64,000 nt of DNA. Origin: Beta vulgaris subsp. vulgaris (lineage: Eukaryota > Streptophyta > Magnoliopsida > Caryophyllales > Amaranthaceae). The notes beneath the pieces are model-generated. The model saw nothing but the letters and a program-made list of their open reading frames with translations, ran no database searches and had not been told where the DNA came from. How positions within the stretch are numbered: position 1 is the stretch's first letter; the number at the start of each line of letters is the position of its first letter. The stretch covers positions 50,548,596 through 50,612,595 of the forward strand of contig NC_079209.1 of assembly GCF_026745355.1 (NCBI RefSeq), read 5' to 3'. Shown here in pieces: positions 34,946 through 44,736 of the stretch. The translations under genes were made by a program, and so were the position numbers.

Positions 34946-35237
34946 GACATTAGAACTTGAAATAGGCATAGAGGTAGGATTATAGGAACATGAAACCCAA
35001 AAAAGGCTCGAAATGGTTTAGTTTCTCTCATTTTCATTGGCTAAGTGTATTAAACTTGCTTAGAATCATACAACCAAGTAGTAGAAAGTTTAAATGAGTA
35101 TTCTAGGACTTGCATGAGGCATTAGAACTTGAAATAGGCATAGAGGTAGGATTATGGGAACATGAAACCCAAAAAAGGGCTCGAAATGGCTTAGTTTTTC
35201 TCATTTTCATTGGCTAAGTGTCTTGAACTTGCTTAAT
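34932..35237 (+). repeat. Direct duplication, two ~133-bp copies
   Basis: The copies at 34932-35064 and 35104-35237 both begin TAGGACTTGCATGAG and differ at only a few positions. They are 172 bp apart start to start and lie at the junction between the truncated transposase and the second gene. Confidence 0.85.
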
Positions 35238-35249
35238 CCATTCTTGCAG

Positions 35250-35687
35250 GAAAGTTATGACAAAACTCTTGCTCAATGTGAAGAAAGAGGTGAAACCAAG
35301 GCCCCGAACCAGATTTTCTTTGAGACTGTTGGTGGCAGAAGGAAAGGGTGGGTTCCTGGTTTGGGGACGAGCGCAGACCTCTATTTTGAGAGGTCTTCGA
35401 GGGGAGGAGGTAGTTCGTCCTCCAGTTGCACTCCTTCCATGTTTTCTCAGTTGTCTGCGAAGTTCGAGGAAGAGAGAGCCGAGATGCAAAGAGAACGTGA
35501 TCGGATGCAGAAGGAGAGAGAAGAAGAACGCATCGCCAGGCAAAAGGAGAGAGAGGAGGATCGCAGGGTGTATGATGAGTACCTGGCGCAGATGAGGGCG
35601 ACTATGGAGACATACAGCCAGATGATGAGCCAGTGTGGTGGTTCATTCCCCTCTCCCGGGCCTCGAGACCCCCCACGGCGGTGGTGA
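35250..35687 (+). pseudogene. CACTA second-gene (TnpA/Ptta-like) last exon
   Basis: TTCTTGCAG at 35241-35249 is a good splice acceptor. The frame after it reads SYDKTLAQCEERGETKAPNQ, a pattern of plant Ptta/En/Spm-type proteins, then a Ser-rich patch and a strongly charged coiled coil (RERDRMQKEREEERIARQKE), ending ...PPRRW with TGA at 35685-35687. In En/Spm the small second protein binds subterminal repeats; here only the C-terminal part is present because upstream exons are missing. Confidence 0.7.
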
Positions 35688-35974
35688 TGCGTGTGCGACT
35701 TAGGATCCTACATTAGCTTACATTATCTATCTTGTTTATATTTCGGGACGTGAAAACATATAATTTAGTTAAAACCATTAACTTATGTTTATGTATGTAT
35801 GAATTTATATTAGTGTATTTATGAATTTATATTAGTGTATTTATGAATTTATATTTAATGCAAACAGGTCATTAGTGAGGAATTCGGCGCATTAGCGTAC
35901 AGCTTGAGTATATATTTTGTTGGAAAACGATACAGGTTAAAAACTATTCAAATACAATTAGCTTTGTGATGAAA

Positions 35975-36375
35975 AAAAAGGAAATTAGCGTCCGCCTATG
36001 AAGTTAACGTCCGCTAAAAGATATTTGAACCATGCAAGAGGTCGCACAATTAGCGACTGTCTTAAATTAGCGTCCGCTAAGGCCGACGCCAAGTAGCGTC
36101 TATTTTGACGACGGACGTTAATTAGCGCCCGGTTTGACAGACGCTAATTAGCGTCCGACACCAAAACGGACGGTACTTTGCGTCTGGTCGTCAAGCAGAC
36201 GATACCTTTTTAAAAACGGACGCTAAACTTCAGCGTCCGTCTTGCGGACGCTAAACTACCAATTAGCGACCAGGGTTTTTGCATCAGCTCTTTTGCGTCT
36301 GTTTGTGGACGCTAATTTATTTAGCGACCGACACCGTGTTTTTACTGTCCGATTTTGGCAGACGCTAAAGCCTTA
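35975..36375. repeat. Right subterminal repeat array of the CACTA element
   Basis: About twenty variants of TTAGCGTCCG, GACGCTAA and CGGACGCTAA in both orientations, matching the left array. Confidence 0.8.
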
Positions 36376-36388
36376 CATTGTTGTTGTG

Positions 36389-36736
36389 ATCCGATCTATT
36401 ACAAACAATATTATATCGTGGTTATACGGCTCAGGACACATGGGATCGCCTCAAAGCAATTTTTCAGGATAACAAACATACCCGTGCGCTATCTATCTTG
36501 AAAATTAGTTCAATGCTTTACACCTTTCTAATTTTCCAGACATCACTGCCTATTCTCAGCAATTAAAAAATTTTCATCATAAACTTGCTATTGTTAATCA
36601 ACTGATGTTCGAACAAAAATTGGTTCTTTATCTCGTTTCGGGACTCGTCAACACAGATTTTGACACGGTTGCATCTATGATTCAACAGACGGAGCCTTTC
36701 TCCTCCTTTGAAACCCCTCGATCTTGCCTACTCCTT
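36389..36736 (+). pseudogene. Copia gag remnant
   Basis: Fragments read WDRLKAIFQDNKHTRAL, LVLYLVSGLVNTDFDTV and ASMIQQTEPFSSFET, which match copia gag (UBN2/retrotran_gag) patterns. Frames are shifted at least twice. The fragment runs from the ATC duplication of the CACTA element to the next insertion at 36737. Confidence 0.8.
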
Positions 36737-37395
36737 CACTAGTGGAAAAATGAAGAAGGGCTGCGCTGAAAAAGGCTTGTAGGGCTGCGCTTTTTGACAG
36801 CAGCCCTTTCAGTAGCAGCCCTTCACTTTTTAAGTAGGGTTGCGCTAGAAAAGCGCAGCCCTTAAGCTAGAAGGGCTGCGCTAGTTAGGAAAAAGCGCAG
36901 CCCTTCTAGCTTAGAAGGGCTGCGCTATAATTTAATGCAGACTTTCCAACGCCTAATTCAATGCTTGTTTTCGTGGTCCGTCTCATCACACGTCCCCCAC
37001 GGACGGCCCACGGCCCACAGCCCACGGCCCACAGCCCACGTCCCACTATATATCTTCTCAAAAGAGAGAGATTTTCTGAGAAATGCAAATCATATCCAAA
37101 CTTCCATTTTTTTTTCTTTAAAATCTTCACTCATTATTTCTTACATTTGTAGAGTTTTAAAAGATGTTGAAAGTATCAGAAATAGTGGATAATTGAATCT
37201 ACAATCTCACCAATGGTGGGTTTTACGTCGAGACTATGAGAGATAACTCTATCACACTCTCTAAATCTCTCCTTCCTCCTCAATGTATATTCTATACCTT
37301 CCTTTTCTTAATGTTATATCATTTACTTTATGTCTACTTAATTATATACCACTCTTGGTTTTATTCTTCACAATTTTTGCTCATTAGTCACGGAT
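36737..37395 (+). mobile_element. CACTA arm fused to duplicated cupin promoter and exon
   Basis: 36737 begins CACTAGTGGAAAAATG, a CACTA-type end, followed to about 36926 by about nine AGGGCTGCGCT / AGCGCAGCCCT subterminal motifs in both orientations. The remainder duplicates the cupin locus 26793-27287 at DNA level, including promoter, exon 1 and start of intron 1. No right CACTA terminus or 3-bp duplication was found; the copia gag resumes directly, so the right end was probably deleted. The source locus carries GGGCTGCG at 26767-26774, 19 bp before the homology starts, the same octamer as the CACTA motif. Confidence 0.7.
36927..37395 (+). pseudogene. Broken copy of cupin promoter and exon 1
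   Basis: The copy matches 26793-27287 closely by eye, including the GGCCCA cluster and TATA box (near 37044-37050). Its ATG is at 37164. A one-base loss after 12 codons' worth of sequence shifts the frame into a TGA within a few codons; a further two-base loss restores the original frame before the end of the exon. The splice donor (CAATGTATATTC) is retained, but no further cupin exon follows. It cannot make a cupin; it might still act as a promoter. Confidence 0.85.
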
Positions 37396-39229
37396 ATGAT
37401 TTTGTCGGGCTAATGACCCCTCAACAGTGGCATCGTCCTTCGTGGCCAACGCCACTGATTCGAGCCAATCCACCAGATCCACGTCCTCAACGCAGCAAAA
37501 TTAGCCTCAGTCTAATAACACCGAAGGTGGCGGTGGCTGCGTCGGCTGCAAGGGTGGCAGGAATGGTCGTGGAGGCCATAATAACCGAGGCACGTAGAAT
37601 ACGAGCAAACAGCAGCAGGCCTCGCTTGCCTCACCCACCCAACAGTGGGCCAGCGCACTCCCATTACTGAAGATGTTCCAGGCCTGGCAATAGCAATAGT
37701 GGGCCTCCCCACCAGCTCTTTACCCCACGACAGCAGGTTATCAATTCTTGCACAGACCTATGCCACCTCCTTCGGCCCAACAGTCCTATGCGCCTCCTCG
37801 AGCATATGTGGCAGGCCCAACCTTCTATGGGTCGATATTGATGCCCACTGATCTTGGCAATGCCTTTTCAACCATGGCACTGTAAAATCCTGATGACTCA
37901 TGGTATATGGATTCCGGTGCAACATCTCACATAACCAACTCCTCAGGTAATCTCTTGCCCTAGTTTAATTTTAGCACTAAAATTCATATTCTAGTTGGTA
38001 ATGACAATCGCATTCCAATCACGGGTTATGGTCATAATTCATACCACCCTTTCAAAGCAACCCTTAGTACTTCGTGATGTCTACCTTGCCCCACAAATTA
38101 TCAGAAACTTAATTTTCGTCCGTAAATTTACTAGAGGTAATTTTGTATCTATAGAAGTTGATTCTTTTGGTTTCACTGCGAAGGACCTTCGAACGGGGAG
38201 CATTATAATGAGATGAGCACTGGGGACCTCTATCTTGCCACTTCCGCCAAACCATCTACTTGCTTAGCTACTGCTCGTGCCGCTATTTCACACACCACTT
38301 GGCATGATCGTCTAGGACACCATGGATCACCATCTCTTAATTTTCTTAAGCACAATGATTTTATAGTTTGTAATAAAGAGGATGACTCTACTTTTTGCAA
38401 CGCTTGTCAACTTGAGAAACATGTTAAATTGCCTTTTATGAGTCTACAAGTGCTACCACTTCTGCTTTTGATATTATTCATACCAATTTATGGACATCTC
38501 CTACTTGTAGCACTTCAGGTAATAAATATTAGCTTGTTCTTGTTGATAATTTCACTCATTATGTATGGACTGTCCCCCTTGCTTACAAATCTAAAGCTTA
38601 TCAAGCCCTTCCTTTATTTCCATGCATATGTTGAAACTCAATTTGAACGCCCCACTAAAGCTCTTCAAAGTGATCATGGTCGCAAATTTGACAACAACCT
38701 TTCAAAAATTTTTGCTTCAATAATGACATCGTTTTTCATTTCTCATGTCCTCATAATTCTTCACAAAATGGCAAAACTAAAAGAATGATCTGCACTCTTA
38801 ACTATATAACTTGCAATATGCTTCATCATGCTTCCCTTCCTTTAACTTTTTGGGATTATGCTCTTAAAACAACTACCTATCTTCATAATATATTGCCTAT
38901 CAAGACTCTTCTCAAATTGACACCCTTTCAAGCTTTTTTCTACAAAACACCAACTTATGATGATCATTTAAGAGTTTTTGGGTGCTTGTGCTATCCTAAT
39001 CTGACATCTACTACCCCTCATAATTTGGCTCCAAGGTCTACTCCTTGCGTTTTCCTTGGCTATCCTAAAAATCATCGGGGTTATCGTTGTTATGATCACT
39101 CTACTAATAAACACATCATATCTAGGCATGCTATTTTATTTGAAAATCAATTCCCCTACCAAAATTGGCCCAGCCTTCATACATGGCCCAAGACTCTCCA
39201 TCTCCCTTATCCAAACCCCTCCATGCGTC
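37396..39229 (+). pseudogene. Copia gag end, protease and integrase remnant
   Basis: Continues the copia reading after the insertion. STVASSFVANAT and a Gly-rich tail form the gag end. The protease active site is WYMDSGATSHI near 37905-37937. The gag-pre-integrase HHCC region includes TTWHDRLGHHGSP near 38300 and CNACQLEKH near 38400. The integrase core is degraded, and its end carries VFGCLCYPNL and CVFLGYPKNH near 38975-39075. Several stops and shifts split it. The reading is cut at 39229 by a solo LTR and resumes at 40542 after the GCGTC duplication. Confidence 0.85.
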
Positions 39230-40541
39230 TGATATGCCATGTTTATATGGCATTCTTGACACTTTTTCACTACTTACTTGTGGGATTTGACACAAGTTTT
39301 GTAATGATATTGATCTTTTTCTCTACTATGTTGTAATTTGCTCTTTTTAATCATTTGAGCTCATTTGTATTGGAGAAAGTTCAAGTTAGAAAGTTAGCAT
39401 GTCGAAGAAACTCTTTGAAGAGTTATCATAGTGAAGCAAGGAAGTAAGATGTGTGCTTCTTGAGTATTTTTGGTATGACCAAGTCATTTTCAAGAAGAAT
39501 GAAGGAAGCTGTACGGGCAGACTCCGCGGTCGCGGAGCTAATGACCGCGAGCGCGACAGAATTCGGAGCAAAATTTAGGAAAACTGTTGTGAGCATCTCC
39601 GCGACCTCACCGCGGGCGCGAACCCCCCTCCGCGGAGCTTTCCTCCGCGGTCGCGGAACCCTGTAACGCGGAATTCGGCTTTTCGTCTTCCCCTGTTTTA
39701 CTGATTAAAAGAACATGTCGTCTTTTGTGTTTAAGATGGTTTTTCATTGATTTTTAGAGAGAATTCAAAGAAAATATTGTAATCTCTTATATTATGGAGA
39801 GCTAATCTCCCATCTTGGTGTATCAATCGAATCAACCATTTTAATCAACTTGTGAGTTCAATTCTTCCTTTAAATTGCTTAAATGTTGATGATTCTTCAT
39901 GTTCTTCATGTTTGATTGTTTTTGTGCTTAAGTTAACTTGATCAATTTAACTTTTTGCTTATTACAATCTCTACTATCTAGATAATTGTCTGCTTTGAGA
40001 TTATCTAGGGGTTGTAGTTTATGCCCAATTATCGCACACTCGTGGATGATTGAGTATAAGAAGAATCATCATATAATTTTGCATTCGACTGCTTGTGTGA
40101 ATGCTAGATTACCCTATTGAAATCTCCCTAGTTGTTATCTAATTGCTTAATTAAACCTAGAACGCGCGGGCTAGGTTGTTACGCCATTAAGGGTCAGATT
40201 AGAGCGCGCGCTTAGTCTTACCACTACGTTAGGGGAGATTGAATCTTATGATTCACAATAGGGCGTTCAAGTAACTTAGGTGTTGAGTTGTTCAATGATC
40301 AAGGGTTGAATTGGTTGTGAAGATTGATTGCCAAGTTCTCGTTTATTATTTGATTTTCCTTGTTTATGCTTTATTTGTTTCAATTTCATTCCTCAAAACC
40401 CCCCATTGTTACCATAACACACGTTTAATCTTACCAAACCTACCTTCTCCGTGGATTCGAACCTTACTTCCTTATACAATGTTTGTGTAGGGTAGTATTG
40501 ATTTATTTGCGTGTTAGCCGATACGACTTAGGCCTCGCCAG
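39230..40541 (+). mobile_element. Gypsy-type solo LTR, 1312 bp
   Basis: It begins TGATATGCCATG and ends GGCCTCGCCA, and is flanked by exact GCGTC copies at 39225-39229 and 40542-40546. The right part contains TCTCCGTGGATTCGAACC and GTTTGTGTAGGGTAG, typical of Athila/Tat LTR ends. A GC-rich block at 39522-39660 contrasts with the AT-rich remainder and includes paired inverted repeats. No internal sequence remains, so it arose by recombination between two LTRs. Confidence 0.85.
39522..39660. repeat. GC-rich inverted-repeat block in solo LTR
   Basis: TCCGCGGTCGCGGA (39523-39536) and ACCGCGAGCGCGAC (39544-39557) are two 14-bp 6-2-6 inverted repeats (the second imperfect) whose starts are 21 bp apart. 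Further variants lie at 39598, 39609 (ACCGCGGGCGCGAA), 39628 (CTCCGCGGAG) and 39644 (TCCGCGGTCGCGGA). The block is extremely CpG-rich. Confidence 0.8.
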
Positions 40542-41202
40542 CGTCCCTTATTACTGGACTGCCTAACGCCCTTGCCTCCCCAGGCCCAACGTGCCCTTAC
40601 CAGACCCCATGCCCACGGTCTAGTACCTCCCCAACCCAGCACCTAGCGTGCGCCTCTACCCCCTTGTTGAAATAGCTCCCTCGCTAGTGGCTCACGAGTC
40701 GGCTAGGCATGACCTGAGGCCCGTGCGTGGCAGCCTATTCGCTCACTCAGGCTTGCCCTCTCCTTTGCAAGCCTCAAGTTCGCGAGCGCGGTACACCCCC
40801 CACCAACGCAGTCCCCCAACCGCGTCCCTAGCACACCCATACCCTTTCTCCTCAAATGACGACCCGTGTTCATCATGAATTCGTAAACCCAACCGCAAAT
40901 ATGTTATGCTCACTCCCATCCCACCTGCACCCCTTTCTCGCTGTCCGATTACAAAAATCACAATTTAGCCTTGACTGACCCAAATTAGAATGCAACCATA
41001 CATGAATGATGAATATAGTTCTTTAATAAAAATAGGGACTTGAGAGTTGGTTCCTAGGCCTATGGGGGTAAATATTGTGAATCATATGTGGCTTTTTGGT
41101 CATAAAGAAAAATCTAATGGTGACCGTGAATGGCACAAACTTCATTTGGTGTGTAATGGCAGGTCATAGGAACAGGGTATAGATTGTGATGAGACTTTTA
41201 TT
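40542..41202 (+). pseudogene. Copia Pro-rich linker and RT start
   Basis: A proline-rich region typical of the copia integrase-RT linker leads into the reverse transcriptase opening: SWFLGLWG in one frame, or LVPRPMG, then MWLFGHKEKSNGDREWHK near 41090-41140. It ends in DETFI at the next CACTA insertion (41203). Many stops are present. Confidence 0.75.
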
Positions 41203-42821
41203 AACTAGTAGAAAAAAGTTGATTTGCGTCTCATCAATTGTGTCGTGCAACTGGAAAACCGACGCAGAAGTCTAGGGGCGTATCATTTGCGTCGGATGCG
41301 GGATGAAAACGACGCAAGTCATGATGCATTTGCATCGGATTTGAGGTGCATTCTTCGACGCAAATACTTAAAGAAAATGGGTGAGGGAATCATGTGCGTC
41401 GGATGCTTAGCTATGTTCGACGCATGTCGAACGTCCTTAATGTGCGACGCAAATCATTGTATCAAGAGATTTGCATTTGATCATTTGGCCCGTCCGACGC
41501 AAAAGATACACGACCCAAAAAGTTATTTTATCCCCTCATATAAAACCCAACTCCCGAACCCTATTCCTGTATTCCCTGCCGCTAGCTGCACTTTCTCCCC
41601 AAACTCATCTTTCTCTGTGTCTTCTCCCCGACGCAGGTCCCCATAACTTTCTTTCTCTGCTATGGAAGGTTTATTTTCCCCCTAACTTTCTCCACCACCA
41701 ACTCCTCTTTCTTCGTCAATTTAATTTTTATTTTACAATCTTCACCATTCCCGAAAAAGAAATACATGATATCATAATCCCCAATCTCACTTCATAAAAA
41801 ATATGCCAGAATTTTTCATCTCTCCAATTTCACTTCACAAACCCTAGAAAATGAAATAGCAAAATGAGATGGAAGAAGGTGAAGCTCGTTGTTTCAGAAA
41901 AAAATTTTGGGATTTGCACGACAAAGCATGTAATTCACTGCATTTCTAGTACCTTTTCATTTTGCCCTCAAAAATCTCGAAGAATAGCTCAGATGTTTCA
42001 ACGTCGTTGGTTTATTTTGTGGGTTTTGTTTAGTTTAACTTCGAAATTCCATAAAGGAATTCGCTAGCAGAAGCTAATGAAATCCTGTCGAAAATTCTGG
42101 TGAAATCCGGTAAAAAGGGAAAGCAGAAATCGGCATAATTTTGGGGAAAATCCGGTGGAGGAGTTGAGAAATTCGCAGATCTAACTCACAAACAAATAGA
42201 ATGCTTTTAGAAGTTTTAGAGATAAGTTATAGTTTTACATTGTTAGATTTCTTTCAACTTCTAATGTATACTCGTAAATTGCAAAATTGTTTGGATTATT
42301 TTTTCTTCTTCCAGCTTAGTTTTGGTTATACATTTATGTTTGCAAGAAGTTTCTAACGTTGTCTTTGAATGTGAAGTTGTTGATCTATGAAAATTTGGGA
42401 ACTTAGAGACGTTTGTTTATCCTCTTTTCATATATTTCTAATCTGTTCTTCACTACAAACTATATGTTGTTGTGAATGTACAAGAAAGAAGCATTATTAG
42501 AATTGGGGCCTGGGGGTATTGACAATAATTTATGTGAACAAATGTGTCATTTGCGTTGGTTTTTAGGTGATAGCCGACGCAAATAACAAATTTTTATAAA
42601 AGAAAATTACTCATATGTGTCGAATGTTATGCTCTACCTGACGCATATGGTTATTTTTTTATATAAAAAATTAATTTGTCGGATATTATGCTCCACCCGA
42701 CGTAAATGGCTCCTAATTTGCATCGCATGTATATCCAACGCAGATTTCATCTAGATAATTTGCGTCGAGACTTGTAGCGTCGGACCCGGATCCGACGCAA
42801 ATCGTGGTTTTTGTAGTAGTG
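41203..42821. mobile_element. Non-autonomous CACTA element in copia RT, 1.6 kb
   Basis: The left end AACTAGTAGAAAAAAGTTG (first C lost) and, as complement, the right end CACTACTACAAAAACCACG both continue into ATTTGCGTC. The flanking triplets are ATT (41200-41202) and AGT (42822-42824); the copia frame predicts AGT, so the left copy has one mutation. GCGTCGG / CCGACGC motifs cluster in both arms (41225-41510 and 42545-42800). A TATA-like ATATAAAACCC near 41538 and a central non-coding region are present; no transposase. It belongs to the same family as the element at 13044-14870 by its termini. Confidence 0.85.
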
Positions 42822-43699
42822 AGTCATATTGTACGTCCAACTACTATTCGTGCAGTTTTAGGATTGGTCATGGCTTGCTAATGGTCTATTCATCAACTTG
42901 ATGTTAAAAATGCATTTTTACATGGTGATCTGTAGGAAACACAATTAATATGCATCAACCTCCAGATTTTATTGACAAGCGCTATCCCCATCATGTTTGT
43001 CGCTTGCGCAAGGCTCCGTATGGTATTAAACAAGCACCTCGTGCTTGGTACTAGCAGTTTGCTAACTATCTTCTGCAGATTGGTTTTGTTGTTGCTCAAA
43101 GTGACAACTCACTATTTACTTATCGCCATGGCCATGCACGACATATCTTCTACTTTATGTTGATGATATTATTCTGTGCACTTTATCTGATTCTTTGCGG
43201 GATCGTCTAATTAGTACTCTTAAAAACAAAATTCCCAATGTCTGATTTGAGCCCCTTTAGTTATTTTTTGGGTATTGCTGTCACTCGTACACCTTCATAC
43301 ACGCTTCTATCTTAGCAGAAATATGCGCAGAAAATGTTGGAGCATGCAGGCATGAGCTGTTGCTAATGTTGTTGCAGAAGTTTCTTGGTTGCGTAATCTT
43401 CTTTTGGAGTTACATTATCATCTTTGTCAGGCAACCATTGTGTATTGTGATAATGTCAGTGCATGCTATTTATCTGTCTCGCAACCCAGTACAACACCAA
43501 CACACCAAACATGTTGAGATGAGCATTAACTTTGTTCAGGAAAAGGTTGTTATTGGTCACGTAAATGTGTTGCATGTTCCTACCAGATATAAGTTTGCTG
43601 ACATAATCACAAAAGGGTTTCTGCGACATTTATTTTTGGAGTTTAAGTCCAGTCTTAGCATTCGTACTCCTCCCACTATGACTGCAGCCTGCAGGGGTG
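42822..43699 (+). pseudogene. Copia RT and RNase H remnant
   Basis: Continues the RT from the previous insertion with VRPTTIRAVLGLVMAC and HQLDVKNAFLHGDL near 42835-42935. A YVDD-type region (FYFMLMMLFCA reading, frameshifted) lies near 43150. RNase H pieces YCDNVSACYLS and HTKHVEMSINFVQEK lie near 43445-43550, then VPTRYKFADIITKG. Numerous stops and shifts show an old copy. A GCAGGGG polypurine tract at 43691-43697 precedes the 3' LTR. Confidence 0.85.
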
Positions 43700-43852
43700 T
43701 GATATAATATGAAATATACTAGGAGTATATTTTGTATTTACATTTCTACTTTAGTTAGGTTTCCTGATATTGTTAGGATATACTTTATTGTAACCTATAT
43801 ATCATGATCAATGGATTACACTCCAATCAAGGGAGTTTACCTAAATCTAGCA
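43700..43852 (+). repeat. Copia 3' LTR
   Basis: 153 bp, TGATATAATATGAAATATAC ... CTAAATCTAGCA, paired with the 5' LTR at 31401-31553. Confidence 0.9.
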
Positions 43853-44257
43853 TTAGCAATTAAAAAGCGATTATCCAATTAAAATCCAAAAGTATTTTAT
43901 GGAAATTTCATCTTGAACTTAAATAATCCATTGAGTAGATAACAAGTGAAATAAATAATTCAGTCTTAGCATCTGGTTTACTTTGTTGAGATCCACAAAC
44001 AATCCATATGTGATAAGTGTAAGTTTTATCTTATCCTATATTGAACACGAGTAGAGAAATAAACAAATTAATAAGTTTGAGTAGTTACTTTCGCTATTGC
44101 CAATTGAGTTTAAGATGAACTTCATTTGTATTTGTATGTTGTCGAAACTCTCCATGAGGTGCGGCTCATTTAATGTTCTGATGTACCTTTTCTTTTCTTT
44201 TTCTTTTAGCAAATAACCAATAAAATATAATTTGATATTTAAGGCTTTGCTTCTTTC
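43853..44257. other. AT-rich spacer, nothing recognised
   Basis: No gene or transposon boundary was seen between the copia 3' LTR and the SINE-like repeat. Confidence 0.4.
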
Positions 44258-44736
44258 ATCTCGAGGTTTAGTACTTATTGATAGAGTATAAATCTATTCC
44301 TGGGACCTCAACCATCAGCTTAAGCTTTTGGTTGAGTTGGTCCTTTGACATGGTATCAAGAGCCAGCGTGACAAAAAGGTCACGGGTTCGAATCTCCTCC
44401 ACCCCTCCTTTCTCAGTGGAATATTTAGCGCCAGGTATGAGGGAGACCTGTGCTGCATCCACACTTCAAGCCCAAAGGGCTCTTGCGTGAGGGGGCGTGA
44501 TAGAGTATAAATCTATTCCTGGGACCTCAACCATCAGCTTAAGCTTTTGGTTGAGTTGGTCCTTTGACACTTATGATGTCGTTTAAAGGAGGTTTCGGGT
44601 TCGAGCCTCATCGTATGTAGAAAATCTTGTTGGGAGACTCTCCCACCCAAAGCAGGTGTGCGACCCGGATCGATCCGGATGTAGTCGGAGCTAAACTTTA
44701 GTAAAACGGATGTACCATGCGTAAAAAGAGGGTAAG
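44258..44736 (+). mobile_element. SINE-like repeat interrupted by a TRIM
   Basis: To the right of the TRIM, GGTTTCGGGTTCGAGCCT matches a tRNA B box and is followed by GACCCGGATCGATCCGG and TGTAGTCGGAGC, reminiscent of plant Au-type SINEs. The repeat ends in GCGTAAAAAGA. The left part (CTCGAGGTTTAGTACTTAT) joins the right part across the TRIM with its CTTAT duplication. The A box is worn and no SINE target duplication was identified, so the outer borders are approximate. Confidence 0.45.
44279..44569 (+). mobile_element. TRIM retrotransposon, identical 72-bp LTRs, 291 bp
   Basis: LTRs at 44279-44350 and 44498-44569 begin TGATAGAGTATAAATC and end TCCTTTGACA and are identical by eye. CTTAT is duplicated at 44274-44278 and 44570-44574. 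The primer-binding site TGGTATCAAGAGCC (44351-44364) resembles the tRNA-iMet type with one extra A. A GAGGGGGCG polypurine tract precedes the 3' LTR. The 147-bp interior has no coding capacity and includes a tRNA-like GGTCACGGGTTCGAATC. It needs proteins from another retrotransposon. Identical LTRs imply a recent insertion or very slow change. Confidence 0.93.

Larger units (their letters stand above)
31775..36388 (+). mobile_element. CACTA (En/Spm) element, 4.6 kb, CACAACAA ends
   Basis: The left end is CACAACAAGAATCC and the right end, as complement, CACAACAACAATG. ATC is duplicated at 31772-31774 and 36389-36391, the 3-bp target typical of CACTA elements. Both subterminal regions are filled with TTAGCGTCCG and related inverted motifs. 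The interior encodes a tnp2-type transposase and a TnpA-like second protein, both defective. The terminus is CACAA rather than CACTA, a variant. Removing it restores a continuous copia gag reading, which supports the borders. Confidence 0.9.
31401..43852 (+). mobile_element. Old Ty1/copia retrotransposon split by four insertions
   Basis: Two 153-bp LTRs (31401-31553 and 43700-43852) beginning TGATATAATA and ending CTAGCA bracket gag, protease, integrase, reverse transcriptase and RNase H remnants in the copia order. The LTRs differ at about 11 positions (7 percent), so insertion was ancient. Insertions at 31775-36388, 36737-37395, 39230-40541 and 41203-42821 break it; without them the element is about 4.2 kb, a usual copia size. 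The 5' primer site (TAGTAACA) is a worn match to the tRNA-iMet type, and a G-rich polypurine tract (GCAGGGG) precedes the 3' LTR. Flanking 5-mers (TTATT, TTAGC) match only partly. Confidence 0.85.

Noticed and set aside
40648..40961. Pro/Ser-rich and antisense frames near 40.7-40.9 kb
   Set aside because: They fall in the copia integrase-RT linker; shadows of an old retroelement.
44378..44400. Possible tRNA gene (GGTCACGGGTTCGAATC)
   Set aside because: It lies in the interior of a TRIM next to the primer-binding site and lacks a full cloverleaf.
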